Origin: JBNJGT01 sp051819765
GTDB lineage: Archaea > Nanobdellota > Nanobdellia > Woesearchaeales > JACJVW01
Assembly (NCBI GenBank): GCA_051819765.1
Contig: JBNJGT010000001.1
Span: forward strand, 45,577-109,576
Direction: 5' to 3'
Length of the DNA stretch: 64,000 nt
The notes beneath the pieces were generated by a model, which saw nothing but the letters and a program-made list of their open reading frames with translations, was not told where the DNA came from and did no database searches. Within the stretch, counting starts at the first letter, position 1. Each line of letters opens with the position of its first letter. Below are positions 36,492 through 44,398 of this stretch, piece after piece. The position numbers were made by a program, and so were the translations under genes.

Positions 36492-36725
36492 CTAAAATGC
36501 CTCTGGTTCGAAAAGTGTCCGGTCGACAAATTCAATCTTCCTTTCCACTTCATCCAGTTCGTTTGTCCATGTCTCAATCTCGGTATCTTCCGTGTTCTTC
36601 AGTTCGTTGATTCGAGCAAGGGTCGTTTTTGATTCTTTGATCTTAGCCTTGACGAGTTCAATCACGTCAAGTACATCCTTGTATTCATCAATCTTTACGA
36701 AAACTGGTGCATCTTTTTGAGCCAT
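36492..36725 (-). CDS. Small coiled-coil protein
   Basis: A 77-residue, almost fully helical protein: PVFVKIDEYKDVLDVIELVK, then heptad-like charge, ending DRTLFEPEAF. It is clearly related to the C-terminal 70 residues of the 203-residue protein encoded upstream (PLFTKIEDYKAILEASDHMK ... DRTFFEEKQ). It probably forms a coiled-coil partner with it. It lies 10 nt downstream of that gene in the same operon, with a GGTGA-type Shine-Dalgarno. Confidence 0.7.
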   Translation of the reverse strand: MAQKDAPVFVKIDEYKDVLDVIELVKAKIKESKTTLARINELKNTEDTEIETWTNELDEVERKIEFVDRTLFEPEAF

Positions 36726-36735
36726 TTAACATCAC

Positions 36736-37347
36736 CTATTGTTTTTCTTCAAAGAAAGTCCTATCAATATAATGGATCTTCCTGTAAACGTCTAAAAGCA
36801 TCTTTTTCCATTTCTCATACTCTTTGTCTTCCTCAACCTTAATTTCGTTGAGGCGTTTGAGTATCTCGTCACAGTCCTTCAGTGACCCTTTCATGTGGTC
36901 TGATGCTTCCAGTATTGCCTTATAATCCTCAATCTTAGTGAAAAGCGGTTCGTCGGAAAGCTTAATCTCCTCGCGCTTCTTCTTTACCTCCTGTGCGCCC
37001 ATCTTCTGGCGGTCAATCGGGTCAATCTGTGACTCCATCTGAACCTCTTTTTGTGGCTCTGTTGATTGAGCCTCTTGTGGTGGTTCTGGTTGAGAAGTCT
37101 CCTGGACAGCCTGCTGTTGATAAGGCGCCTCAGGCTGGGCCGATTGATTGAATTGCTGGTTAAAATCAAAAGATGGTTGCGCCTGGGTCGACTCTGCTGG
37201 TTGCTGTTCCTGTACAGGGTTTTGAAAAAATTGATCCTGTTGTGGTTCTTGTGGGGGTTGGTCAAGATTGGGAGGCGGTGGAATCTCCATTCCACTGTTC
37301 TGAGGTTGTTCCTCTTTTTTTCCGAAAAGTTTACTCATTAGTCCCAT
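36736..37347 (-). CDS. Gln/Pro-rich protein with C-terminal coiled coil
   Basis: A 203-residue protein. It starts MGLMSKLFGKKEEQP, a basic amphipathic start that could touch the membrane, then a Gln/Pro-rich disordered stretch (about 20-110). The C-terminal helical domain (about 135-203) is homologous to the 77-residue protein downstream. ATG at 37347 is preferred because GAGGTGC precedes it. It leads a three-gene operon. The arrangement suggests a membrane-tethered linker bound to small helical partners, but the function is unknown. Confidence 0.65.
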   Translation of the reverse strand: MGLMSKLFGKKEEQPQNSGMEIPPPPNLDQPPQEPQQDQFFQNPVQEQQPAESTQAQPSFDFNQQFNQSAQPEAPYQQQAVQETSQPEPPQEAQSTEPQKEVQMESQIDPIDRQKMGAQEVKKKREEIKLSDEPLFTKIEDYKAILEASDHMKGSLKDCDEILKRLNEIKVEEDKEYEKWKKMLLDVYRKIHYIDRTFFEEKQ

Positions 37348-37720
37348 ACTGCACCTCTGCATATATCTTACTATTTAACTTTTTAATACTTTTCGAGCAC
37401 TCAAAAATAGCAACACAATCTCCCGTCTGTTTTGTTTTTGCACTGATAGTGACTCCTTGAGGGTACTCTTAGGGTTTTCTCTCAACCAGTCAGGTTGCGG
37501 CCTCACTTTTTTAGATCTCCAGGATGATCCTTACATGCCGTATTCGGCAAAGTGTTGCTGATATACCTCTGGATGGACTTTGAGATAGGGGTTGGGCTGT
37601 AAGCGATTTGATGGGCAAGGGGCTGTTGGCTTCTTTAAAGCGGGGTGCTTCGGTGATGTATCGGCGATATCTCTTAGTAACATTTTTATATACGATGGGC
37701 ACAAACATTTTTGAAAAAAG
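37348..37720. other. Intergenic region without a clear gene
   Basis: Promoters appear at both ends: a TTAAATAG/TTAAAAAG element for the minus-strand operon (about 37370-37392) and TTTTATATAC (37684-37693) for the plus-strand gene at 37721. Between them a minus-strand frame ending at 37531 (last residues HPEVYQQHFAEYGM) reads somewhat like protein. It lacks a usable start or Shine-Dalgarno, so I do not call it. Confidence 0.4.
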
Positions 37721-38302
37721 ATGGTTACGGCAGGTCGCGAGCGAGAGGTTTGTTCTCGGGTATTCAAGATTATACTTGAGTATGTCCGGGAAGTAAAGCA
37801 GGATGATGGTCTGGTTGCGGACCTTCTTAAACAGGTCTCCCTTTCCAAAGATGATTATGAAAATGCTAATCATTGGGAGTCCCGGAATCAGCTTGTTGCC
37901 CTTTTTGAATGTGTCAAACGCCTTTTCCATGAACCGTCTCCCTTTTTGACAATCGGGAGGCATTCGGTGGATTTCAAGAAAATTGGGCTTCTCCTGTCAA
38001 TTGTGCGTCCGATGAGTGGGCCTGAGAAACTTTATCAACTGGTGCCTCAGTATGATAAGAAGTTTGTGCGGTATACCACCTTCAAAATCATTCACTCCGG
38101 GGATTGTTTTGTAACGTTTCAGCTCTCATTTCAGGAAGGATATTCGCTCTTAAAGGAGGATCTAGATCTTATCAGTGGGATGTTGAGTGCAATCCCAACC
38201 ATATGGGGATTTGAGTTCGCGGAAGTGACGCAGATAGAATCTCACTTTGACGAGAGGTGGGCTATTCTCAGATGTGATTGGATTGAACAGCAAAATTTAT
38301 AA
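37721..38302 (+). CDS. Hypothetical soluble protein, possible sensor-type domain
   Basis: A 193-residue soluble protein. An N-terminal helical half leads to IGRHSVDFKKIGLLLSIVR, then Y-Q-L-V-P-Q-Y-D-K-K-F and a beta-rich half. The order (helical bundle, G-R-x-S-V-x-F motif, then alternating strands) resembles small-molecule sensor domains at the start of some bacterial regulators, but similarity is by eye only. TTTTATATAC lies 28-37 nt upstream. It is followed 25 nt later by tRNA-His. Confidence 0.5.
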   Translation: MVTAGREREVCSRVFKIILEYVREVKQDDGLVADLLKQVSLSKDDYENANHWESRNQLVALFECVKRLFHEPSPFLTIGRHSVDFKKIGLLLSIVRPMSGPEKLYQLVPQYDKKFVRYTTFKIIHSGDCFVTFQLSFQEGYSLLKEDLDLISGMLSAIPTIWGFEFAEVTQIESHFDERWAILRCDWIEQQNL

Positions 38303-38327
38303 GTGTACCATCAGTCTCGCTTAGGAT

Positions 38328-38401
38328 GGCGGCCGTGGTGTAGCCTGGCAGCACAAAGGACTGTGGATCCTTTAGGGCGAGTTCAAATCTCGCCGGTCGC
38401 C
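38328..38401 (+). tRNA. tRNA-His (GTG) with encoded G-1
   Basis: The acceptor GCGGCCG (38329-38335) pairs with CGGTCGC (38394-38400), with one G-T pair. G at 38328 is the extra G-1 unique to tRNA-His, facing C73 at 38401. The anticodon stem AAGGA/TCCTT encloses CT-GTG-GA, with GTG at 38363-38365. The T arm is GCGAG-TTCAAAT-CTCGC. TTTATAAG at about 38297-38304 is the promoter. The 3' CCA is not encoded. G34 in a GUN anticodon is a possible queuosine site. Confidence 0.95.
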
Positions 38402-38403
38402 CT

Positions 38404-38856
38404 TTACGCTAATATCCCTTTTTCTTCAAGGACCTCGAGCAGTTCGAGCACTTGTTTGTAGTAGGCCATCACAGAATCTATCGTGGCTTGGACTGTCTCA
38501 TCGTCAAGCTCGAATGTGGTGGTAACGTTACGCCTGTATTCGTTGATGCTTGTGTATTCAGAGAGGTTGAGGCGTCTGAGAAACAGATAAAGGTCCATGC
38601 CTTCGGTAATGATCCTGCTTTCGGGATACTGCTCTTTTATTATCTGTGCTTGCCTAAGTGGTACTTTTGTCTCGTCGATCTCCTCTTTTGCAACCAGGTG
38701 GTCTATTACTCCCTGGCTTATGTACTCAAAAGAGCTTACCAGCCGATTGATGACGCTTTTGATGACATCGCCTGTCCGGGTATATTTGAGGCTGACATAG
38801 ATTAGATGATCGACTCGTTTCAGTTCTTCCTTTGCATAGTATAGGTTCTCATTCAT
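38404..38856 (-). CDS. Hypothetical helical protein, partner of the upstream gene
   Basis: A 150-residue, highly helical soluble protein starting MNENLYYAKEELKRVDHLIYVSLKYTRTGD. The pattern resembles HEPN-like bundles, without the R-x4-6-H nuclease motif. Its start overlaps the end of the similarly helical gene upstream by 8 nt, so the two are probably translated together and may form a complex. Both follow NAC and Sec61-beta genes, hinting at a link to protein synthesis or export, which is context inference only. Confidence 0.6.
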   Translation of the reverse strand: MNENLYYAKEELKRVDHLIYVSLKYTRTGDVIKSVINRLVSSFEYISQGVIDHLVAKEEIDETKVPLRQAQIIKEQYPESRIITEGMDLYLFLRRLNLSEYTSINEYRRNVTTTFELDDETVQATIDSVMAYYKQVLELLEVLEEKGILA

Positions 38857-39307
38857 GTGTTACCCTCCTGATCTCTTTAATGAAGTCCTTTGCTTTATAG
38901 AGGTGTTTTTTTATTGTGGCGTCTGTAACGATGTTTAGGCTGTAGTCATCAGAGCAGATGACCAGGCGGTCTTTCTTGGTGAATTCAACCGCGCTTTTTT
39001 GGTGTGCGACCAAAACCTCCCGTAATTCGCGTATGGTATTTAAATATTCCTCTAGTTTGTATCGTTTCGCGCTTTCATGGAACATGGTGAGTTTTCCTTC
39101 CAAAGTCTCGGGAAACTTAGGGATGCGCTTGTATTTTCGCTCAAAATACAGAAGGGCTGAAATCGCTTTGGTGAACCCGAGGAATGTGTTTTCAAGGCCT
39201 GAAAGAAGGAGCCGGGAATCACCTATCATCTGATAGGTTCTATTTACCAGATGCTCTGCAACAGTGATGTTTTGAAGGGCCTCTTCAAGTAGCTTATTGG
39301 GTTCCAT
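38849..39307 (-). CDS. Hypothetical helical protein downstream of NAC
   Basis: A 152-residue all-helical protein beginning MEPNKLLEEALQNITVAEHL. It has a basic LLYFERKYKRIPKFPETL segment and a C-terminal helix ending IKEIRRVTHE. The first-half pattern, a helical hairpin with E-H near the start, again resembles HEPN-type or four-helix proteins. Its start overlaps the NAC stop by 14 nt and its end overlaps the next gene, so it sits inside a tight operon. No function is known. Confidence 0.6.
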   Translation of the reverse strand: MEPNKLLEEALQNITVAEHLVNRTYQMIGDSRLLLSGLENTFLGFTKAISALLYFERKYKRIPKFPETLEGKLTMFHESAKRYKLEEYLNTIRELREVLVAHQKSAVEFTKKDRLVICSDDYSLNIVTDATIKKHLYKAKDFIKEIRRVTHE

Positions 39308-39635
39308 TCGTCAGGTCTAGTATGGCTTGGGCAAGGTCCCCCTCGGTTCTTTTGAGAGCTTCTTGGGCTTGCGCCTTCTCTACCTGAGCCTGTTCCATGA
39401 CTGTCTGTATATCTTCCTCTGAAATCTCTGTCTCAAGTGGCCTTTCCAGGGGTTGTCCTACAATCTGGTAGGTCTCCTGGCCCATCATGTTCACCTTGCT
39501 GACCTGGGGATTTTGGAACACCAGTTCCTTGTCCGCGGTCCTAATAATCACTTCTGTTGCTTCTAACTCATTCTGAGAAACGCCCATGCGCTTCATCATC
39601 TGATTCATCTTTTTTTGATTCATTCCGGGTATCAT
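39294..39635 (-). CDS. nac: Nascent polypeptide-associated complex (NAC) protein
   Basis: A 113-residue archaeal NAC homologue, which binds ribosomes near the exit tunnel and contacts nascent chains. It begins MIPGMNQKKMNQMMKRMGV, the typical archaeal NAC start, followed by the NAC beta domain (VIIRTADKELVFQNPQVSKV) and a C-terminal UBA-like helical domain. ATG at 39635 overlaps the stop of the Sec61-beta gene as ATGA. Neighbouring placement of Sec61-beta and NAC fits a shared job in handling new proteins. Confidence 0.93.
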   Translation of the reverse strand: MIPGMNQKKMNQMMKRMGVSQNELEATEVIIRTADKELVFQNPQVSKVNMMGQETYQIVGQPLERPLETEISEEDIQTVMEQAQVEKAQAQEALKRTEGDLAQAILDLTNGTQ

Positions 39636-39811
39636 CCTAATCCCAACCAACTGTTTCCGAAGGTGTGCAGCGCAGCAAGTATGATCATGACAAGCAGGCA
39701 GAGCACGATCACGTGCCCTGGAGAAAGCTCAATCTTGCTTTTATAATCGTCAAAATATCTGGTGATACCTGCTGTGCTCGAGGGCATGTTTACTTTGTTG
39801 TTTTTTGCCAT
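39632..39811 (-). CDS. Sec61-beta/SecG-type translocon subunit
   Basis: The protein is 59 residues: MAKNNKVNMPSSTAGITRYF, a short linker DDYKSKIELSP, then one membrane helix (about residues 33-54). This is the archaeal Sec61-beta pattern (M-A-K-x...P-x-S-x-A-G-[IL]-x-R-Y-F...K-x-x-P-x-x-V), a tail-anchored subunit of the protein-conducting channel. A longer frame starts at 39964, but its first 51 codons lie over the RNase P RNA gene, so ATG at 39811 is the real start. It begins 13 nt after the RNase P RNA end. Confidence 0.92.
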   Translation of the reverse strand: MAKNNKVNMPSSTAGITRYFDDYKSKIELSPGHVIVLCLLVMIILAALHTFGNSWLGLG

Positions 39812-39824
39812 TTTGATCAAATGT

Positions 39825-40126
39825 GGTAAGGTAGCAGTAAGCCGCCTTCTGTCAGGCCCAAACATCTTCTTGGGGATGCGATGGCCTGTCTTAGCATTTA
39901 ACTGAGCGCATACTGCTTGCACAAGCCAAGGGTGGCTTTTCACCTGTTCCTCATACGATGTCAACGGGTTAACTCCCAGGCCGTTGCCGGCTGGTTCACC
40001 GCATCATCCCTATATGAGGGAGTGTTTTTTCTGAGCCATTGCCATCCTTCTCAGGATCTCCTCAGAGTGGCATTTCCTGTGGGCGGACTTTCCTCACGGG
40101 TGCGATAGCTAAGTTGCTACCTTACC
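39825..40126 (-). ncRNA. rnpB: RNase P RNA
   Basis: On the minus strand the RNA starts GGTAAGGTAGCA and ends TGCTACCTTACC, which pair as a perfect 12-bp P1 helix. Inside are the universal conserved blocks: GAGGAAAGTCCGCC near the 5' end (40095-40082) and GACAGAAGGCGGCTTA near the 3' end (39853-39838). These are the hallmarks of archaeal/bacterial type A RNase P RNA, the ribozyme that trims tRNA 5' leaders. About 302 nt is normal. CTTAAAAAA at about 40147-40155 is 25-30 nt before the RNA start. Confidence 0.95.
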
Positions 40127-40151
40127 TTGATGGAGAAGTATTTTTCCTTTT

Positions 40152-41255
40152 TTAAGCTTTTTGTATGATGACTGCGAAAAACTCTTCTTGGCCCTGGTTT
40201 ATAGGAATCTCTTCAATAATGGAGAATTGGTCATTCTGGAGAAGGTCATCAGGAGTCCTGGTCAGCAGTACAGCCTTTCCCTGTTGGTTGAGCACGTATT
40301 TAAGCTGGTGGAAAAACTCGGTGTAGATCTTCTGGATGTCTCTTGGGTTCTTGTGGCGTGACAGTTGTGGCGGGGCGGTCACCACGCAATCGACTTCCTT
40401 TTCCTTGTGCTTTGTATCAAGCCAGGAGATGTCTATGCGGGAGAACCTGAGTGCTTTATGGATCCCGGCAATCTTTGCGTTCTTGTTTGCGGCTTTAACA
40501 TTCTTTAGCATGCTGTCATAGCCGATGATTGTGGCTTCCGGTTCCTTTTTCGTGTCCAATCCTGTAAACCAGGCATCAGGATCTTGTGTGAATTGGGGAA
40601 AATATTGGAATGCCAGCTGATCCTTGTTGAAGAAATGGGGTGAGAGGCCTCGTGCACGGAGGGCTGCCTCAATCGGTATGATGCCACTTCTTGAGAAGGG
40701 GTCGATAAGAGTCTGGTTACTGGTGAACCCAGCAAGCCGGGTAAGGGCATAGGCTATCGTGCCTTTGAGGCTCAGGCGGGTGGTGAAGAGCATGAAGCTG
40801 CGTTTGCTCAAATCAATCCCTGCAAGGTCGATGCCTATGATGCAGGTATCATCCTGGATATGGATCTGGACTGTGTAGGTGGGGTGATCAAGGTCTACGG
40901 GTGCCTTGTATTGCTGCTTGACCTTTGCACCAATGCGTTCTTCCACATCTTTGCTGGAAAAAGGATGATCTCCATGCCTGTCACAGCGTGCGGCAAAAGG
41001 TGTCTGTTCAGTGATCCAGTCTGTCGTGAGGCAGGCTTTTTCGAGGTGCTCCAGGGTCTGGAATCTGAAGCTGTCAAGGACATAGAGGATCTTATGGATT
41101 GACTGGGCCTGATAGGTTACCCTGCAGGCAGATTCAAAATCAGTCTCAAAGAATACTGCTGTCTCTGAGAGTTTGCCCTCAACTCCGATGAGCTCTTCTA
41201 TCTCCTCTTTTGTTACTCTTTCGATCCCTTTGCTCGTGATGGCTGCGAATCTCAT
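40152..41255 (-). CDS. THUMP-domain RNA methyltransferase-like protein
   Basis: A 367-residue protein of the THUMP/RNA methylase class related to Trm14 or RlmL. It has an N-terminal ferredoxin-like and THUMP region (1-165), then a Rossmann methyltransferase domain with DPFSRSGIIPIEAA (about residue 190) in place of the usual DPFCGSG. The expected catalytic D/N-P-P-Y/F motif is represented by TAPPQLS. The changed motif IV (A-P-P-Q) suggests altered or lost activity. It overlaps the gyrA stop as ATGA and so is co-transcribed with gyrA. Confidence 0.8.
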   Translation of the reverse strand: MRFAAITSKGIERVTKEEIEELIGVEGKLSETAVFFETDFESACRVTYQAQSIHKILYVLDSFRFQTLEHLEKACLTTDWITEQTPFAARCDRHGDHPFSSKDVEERIGAKVKQQYKAPVDLDHPTYTVQIHIQDDTCIIGIDLAGIDLSKRSFMLFTTRLSLKGTIAYALTRLAGFTSNQTLIDPFSRSGIIPIEAALRARGLSPHFFNKDQLAFQYFPQFTQDPDAWFTGLDTKKEPEATIIGYDSMLKNVKAANKNAKIAGIHKALRFSRIDISWLDTKHKEKEVDCVVTAPPQLSRHKNPRDIQKIYTEFFHQLKYVLNQQGKAVLLTRTPDDLLQNDQFSIIEEIPINQGQEEFFAVIIQKA

Positions 41256-43672
41256 TTTGCAACCTTCGCTGTTGTCGCTATGCGGTCTTCAGGGTTTAGT
41301 CTCATCAGGCGTACCCCTTGGGTGTTCCTCCCTATGACTGAGATATGTTCCATTGAAGTCCGGATGGCTTGTCCCTGTTGGCTGATCAGTACAATGCTGT
41401 CGTCTTGGGTGACTGAGGTGATGCTTACCACTTTCCCGGTCTTTGCAGTGATAAGCATGTTCCTGACACCTGAGCCTCCTCGTTTTATCAGGCGGTATTC
41501 GGCAAGCTCGGTGCGTTTTCCATACCCTTTCTCTGTGACAGTGAGGATTGTTTTTGTTTCATCTGCTATGATCATGCCGACCACTTCATCCTTTATCAAT
41601 CGGATTGCGCTCACTCCACGGGCTGTCCGTCCAACAGGGCGTACGTCGGTTTCCTTGAATCGCACTGCTTTTCCATTGCGGGTCGCAATCACCACTTCCT
41701 GTTCTCCGTCGGTGATTTTTGCGCTAATGAGTTCGTCACCCTCCTCCAGGTTGATTGCGATGATGCCTGTACGGCGTGGTCGGGAGAATAGTCCTGCATC
41801 CACCTTCTTGATAATCCCTTTGCGGGTGCACATGAGGACATATTTATCCTCGAATGAACTGATGGGGAGAATGGCATTCACCCGTTCATCTTTTGCAAGG
41901 TTAACCAAATTGACGATCGCAGTCCCCTTTGACTGGCGGTTGGCAAGGGGGAGGCGGTATACCTTGAGCCAAAAGAGATTACCTTTATTGGTGAAAAAGA
42001 GAAGGTAGTCATGGGTGTTTGCCATGAATATGTCCTCAACAAAGTCCTCTTCTTTCTTCCCTGTTGCGATCACGCCTTTGCCCCCCCGTTTCTGTTCACG
42101 GTAGGTGTCGGTCTGAAGCCTTTTGATATATCCGTGATGCGTGATGCTGACCATCATATCTTCCTTTTCTATGAGGTCTTCTATGTCTGGATTGTAATTG
42201 TCAACAACGTCCATTATCTCTGTCCGTCGGTCGTCCCCGTACTTTTTCTTCATCTCCTGGGTCTCTTCCTTGACGATTGTGTAAATCTTTTGTTCATCAG
42301 CCAGGATCGCTTCCAACTCTTCAATCAGTCTGATCGTCTCGTCATAGTCTGTCTGGATCTTCTGGCGCTCCATGGACGAGAGCTTTTGCAGGCGCATCTC
42401 AAGTATGACTTTTGCCTGTTTGTCAGATAGCTCGTAATCCTGCATCAGGATTTCTGCGGCTTCTTTCGGGTCACGGGATTTCTTGATCTTATCAATGATC
42501 TCATCAATATGCTTTAGCGCGATGAGGAGCCCTTCGAGGATGTGGGCTTTTTCTTTTGCCTTCCTGAGGTTGAATTCCGTGCGTTTTGTGACCACAACTT
42601 TGCGGTGCTGAATAAAGTTATGGATGAGCTCCTTAAGGTTGAGGGTCTTTGGTTCGTTGTCCACAAGGGCCAGCATGTTGATTGCGAAGCTGTCCTGAAG
42701 CCGGGTATGCTTGTAGAGTTGGTTAAGAATCACGTCCTCGTTTGCGCCGCTCTTTATCTCAAGGACTATGCGCATGCCTGTGCGGTCTGATTCATCACGA
42801 ATGTCGGTAATGCCCTCAATCTTTTTTTCCTTTACAAGATGGGCGATATTCTCCAGAAGTTGCGCCTTGTTGACCTGGAAAGGTATTTCGGTTATGACAA
42901 TCTGCTGGGCGCCTTTCTTACGATCTTCCATGTGGTGCCTGCATCGGACAATTGCTCTACCACGGCCGCTCATGTAAGCTGCTCTCACACCGCTTGTTCC
43001 TTGGAGGATGCCGCCAGTGGGAAAGTCCGGAGCCTTCACATGTTCCATAAGTCTTTCTATGGTGATTTCAGGGTCGTCAATCATTGCCTCAATGGCATCT
43101 GACACCTCTTTGAGATTGTGTGGCGGCATGTTGGTCGCCATGCCTACTGCAATACCTGCTGTGCCATTGACCAGCAATTGCGGTATCTTGGCTGGAAGCA
43201 CGCTCGGTTCTTTGGCGCTGTTGTCAAAATTGTCCATGAAGGCAACAGTCTCTTTGTCGATATCCTCGAGCATCTCTTCTGCAAGCGGGGCCATGCGTGC
43301 TTCAGTGTAACGCATTGCTGCGGCATTGTCCCCATCGATGCTTCCAAAATTACCTTGGCCGTCAACCAAGATGTAGCGAAGAGAGAACGGTTGTGTCATC
43401 CGTACCAGGGTATCATAGATTGATGCATCCCCGTGGGGGTGAAACTTTGCCATACAGTTACCAACCACGTTTGCGGATTTACGGTATGGTTTGTTGGAAA
43501 GCACCCCTGTGGTGTGCATTGTGTAGAGAACACGTCGATGAACAGGTTTCAGGCCGTCCCTTACATCAGGAAGGGCCCGCCCTACGATGACACTCATTGC
43601 GTAGTCCATGTAGGACTGTTTCATTTCCTCTTCAATCTCTTGTGAGATAATCCTGTCACTTTGTTCTTCCAT
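41252..43672 (-). CDS. gyrA: DNA gyrase subunit A
   Basis: The 806-residue GyrA cleaves and rejoins DNA within gyrase, which introduces negative supercoils. Visible are the N-terminal SYMDYAMSVIVGRALPDVRDG, the catalytic Tyr in AAAMRYTEARM, a coiled-coil gate region, and a beta-pinwheel C-terminal domain with the GyrA box QKRGGKG, which marks gyrase and not topoisomerase IV. In the quinolone-determining region HPHGDASIYD, the residue matching E. coli Ser83 is Ala. gyrB is not in the window. The promoter is CTTTATAAAG near 43712-43721, with AAGGAGAT as Shine-Dalgarno. Confidence 0.96.
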   Translation of the reverse strand: MEEQSDRIISQEIEEEMKQSYMDYAMSVIVGRALPDVRDGLKPVHRRVLYTMHTTGVLSNKPYRKSANVVGNCMAKFHPHGDASIYDTLVRMTQPFSLRYILVDGQGNFGSIDGDNAAAMRYTEARMAPLAEEMLEDIDKETVAFMDNFDNSAKEPSVLPAKIPQLLVNGTAGIAVGMATNMPPHNLKEVSDAIEAMIDDPEITIERLMEHVKAPDFPTGGILQGTSGVRAAYMSGRGRAIVRCRHHMEDRKKGAQQIVITEIPFQVNKAQLLENIAHLVKEKKIEGITDIRDESDRTGMRIVLEIKSGANEDVILNQLYKHTRLQDSFAINMLALVDNEPKTLNLKELIHNFIQHRKVVVTKRTEFNLRKAKEKAHILEGLLIALKHIDEIIDKIKKSRDPKEAAEILMQDYELSDKQAKVILEMRLQKLSSMERQKIQTDYDETIRLIEELEAILADEQKIYTIVKEETQEMKKKYGDDRRTEIMDVVDNYNPDIEDLIEKEDMMVSITHHGYIKRLQTDTYREQKRGGKGVIATGKKEEDFVEDIFMANTHDYLLFFTNKGNLFWLKVYRLPLANRQSKGTAIVNLVNLAKDERVNAILPISSFEDKYVLMCTRKGIIKKVDAGLFSRPRRTGIIAINLEEGDELISAKITDGEQEVVIATRNGKAVRFKETDVRPVGRTARGVSAIRLIKDEVVGMIIADETKTILTVTEKGYGKRTELAEYRLIKRGGSGVRNMLITAKTGKVVSITSVTQDDSIVLISQQGQAIRTSMEHISVIGRNTQGVRLMRLNPEDRIATTAKVAK

Positions 43673-43872
43673 GGTTGAGAAATCTCCTTGTCTATTATGA
43701 ATTTTGGGGCCTTTATAAAGTTTTTGATGGGTGCTGTAGCGTCTCTCTCTGTTGTTTTTGGCGTTTTCAGGTGGTGGAATCGGATGGGGGTCCGGCCTAG
43801 GTGGTATAGGAAAGAGGATACTAATCTATAAAACAATAACATTTATATACTAGTTCACTCTATTTCTTTTTG

Positions 43873-44280
43873 ATGGTTATCCTCTATGACCGGTTCAATT
43901 TTCCAGAGAATATCTTTGAGATAATCTTTGCCACAAAGCAACAGATTATAGTGGGAAAGACACTCATAGAGTTCATGAAGCAGAACGGGAATGAACTGAA
44001 CAAATCACAGATGTCATTCTTTGCCACTTCCCTGCATGATGGAGAATTGCAGACTCAGGTGGATGACCCTGAATATAAGGGCAAGACAGTCAAGCTGACC
44101 TATAATAAGCGCCAGTTCTATGACCGTATCCTTACCCCGTTCAAGACTATGGGCATGATCGACTATGATATGTACAAGAAGGTTTATACCCTGTCAGATA
44201 AGTTCAATAAAGACATGATCAAGATTGGCCTTATGTGGGTCAATGAACTGAAGAAAACACCAAAAGGACTACTCCACTAA
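43873..44280 (+). CDS. Hypothetical protein, possibly winged-helix
   Basis: A 135-residue soluble protein beginning MVILYDRFNFPENIFEIIF. The second half (KRQFYDRILTPFKTMGMIDYDMYKKVYTLSD) has the helix-helix-two-strand order of a winged-helix DNA-binding domain, but the match is only by pattern. TTTATATAC at 43843-43851 is about 26 nt before ATG 43873, so the start is leaderless and not the TTG at 43870. It is followed by strong inverted repeats. Confidence 0.55.
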   Translation: MVILYDRFNFPENIFEIIFATKQQIIVGKTLIEFMKQNGNELNKSQMSFFATSLHDGELQTQVDDPEYKGKTVKLTYNKRQFYDRILTPFKTMGMIDYDMYKKVYTLSDKFNKDMIKIGLMWVNELKKTPKGLLH

Positions 44281-44337
44281 TGGCTCCCCACATCCATTCT
44301 TAACCACCCAACCCACTCGCCAAACCGGGGAGCCATT
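44279..44337. repeat. Perfect 11-bp inverted repeat
   Basis: AATGGCTCCCC (44279-44289) and GGGGAGCCATT (44327-44337) are perfect complements separated by 37 nt. The left arm starts at the stop codon of the gene ending at 44280. It may fold in the 3' end of that mRNA. Confidence 0.5.
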
Positions 44338-44367
44338 TCCCTCTCGCGTAGCACACCACAGGACCTT

Positions 44368-44393
44368 CGGGCGAGTCCGACTCGCCCGTTTTT
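44368..44393 (+). terminator. Hairpin plus T-run, probable transcription terminator
   Basis: CGGGCGAGT-CCG-ACTCGCCCG is a 9-bp perfect stem with a 3-nt loop, followed by TTTTT (44389-44393). It lies between two convergent genes, about 88 nt after the plus-strand stop, and would also read as a palindrome from the other side. Archaeal termination depends mostly on the T-run, so the stem is supporting evidence. Confidence 0.55.
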
Positions 44394-44398
44394 CACCC

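Noticed and set aside
37531..37683. Minus-strand ORF ending HPEVYQQHFAEYGM
   Set aside because: The end looks protein-like, but the only ATG abuts the TATA element and there is no Shine-Dalgarno; not enough to call.
39812..39964. N-terminal extension of the Sec61-beta reading frame
   Set aside because: It overlaps conserved RNase P RNA sequence, including the CR-V-type block, and the protein has a normal Sec61-beta start at 39811.
44368..44388. GGGCGAGT...ACTCGCCC as a tRNA T-arm remnant
   Set aside because: The loop has 3 nt and not 7, and no acceptor or anticodon arms surround it.
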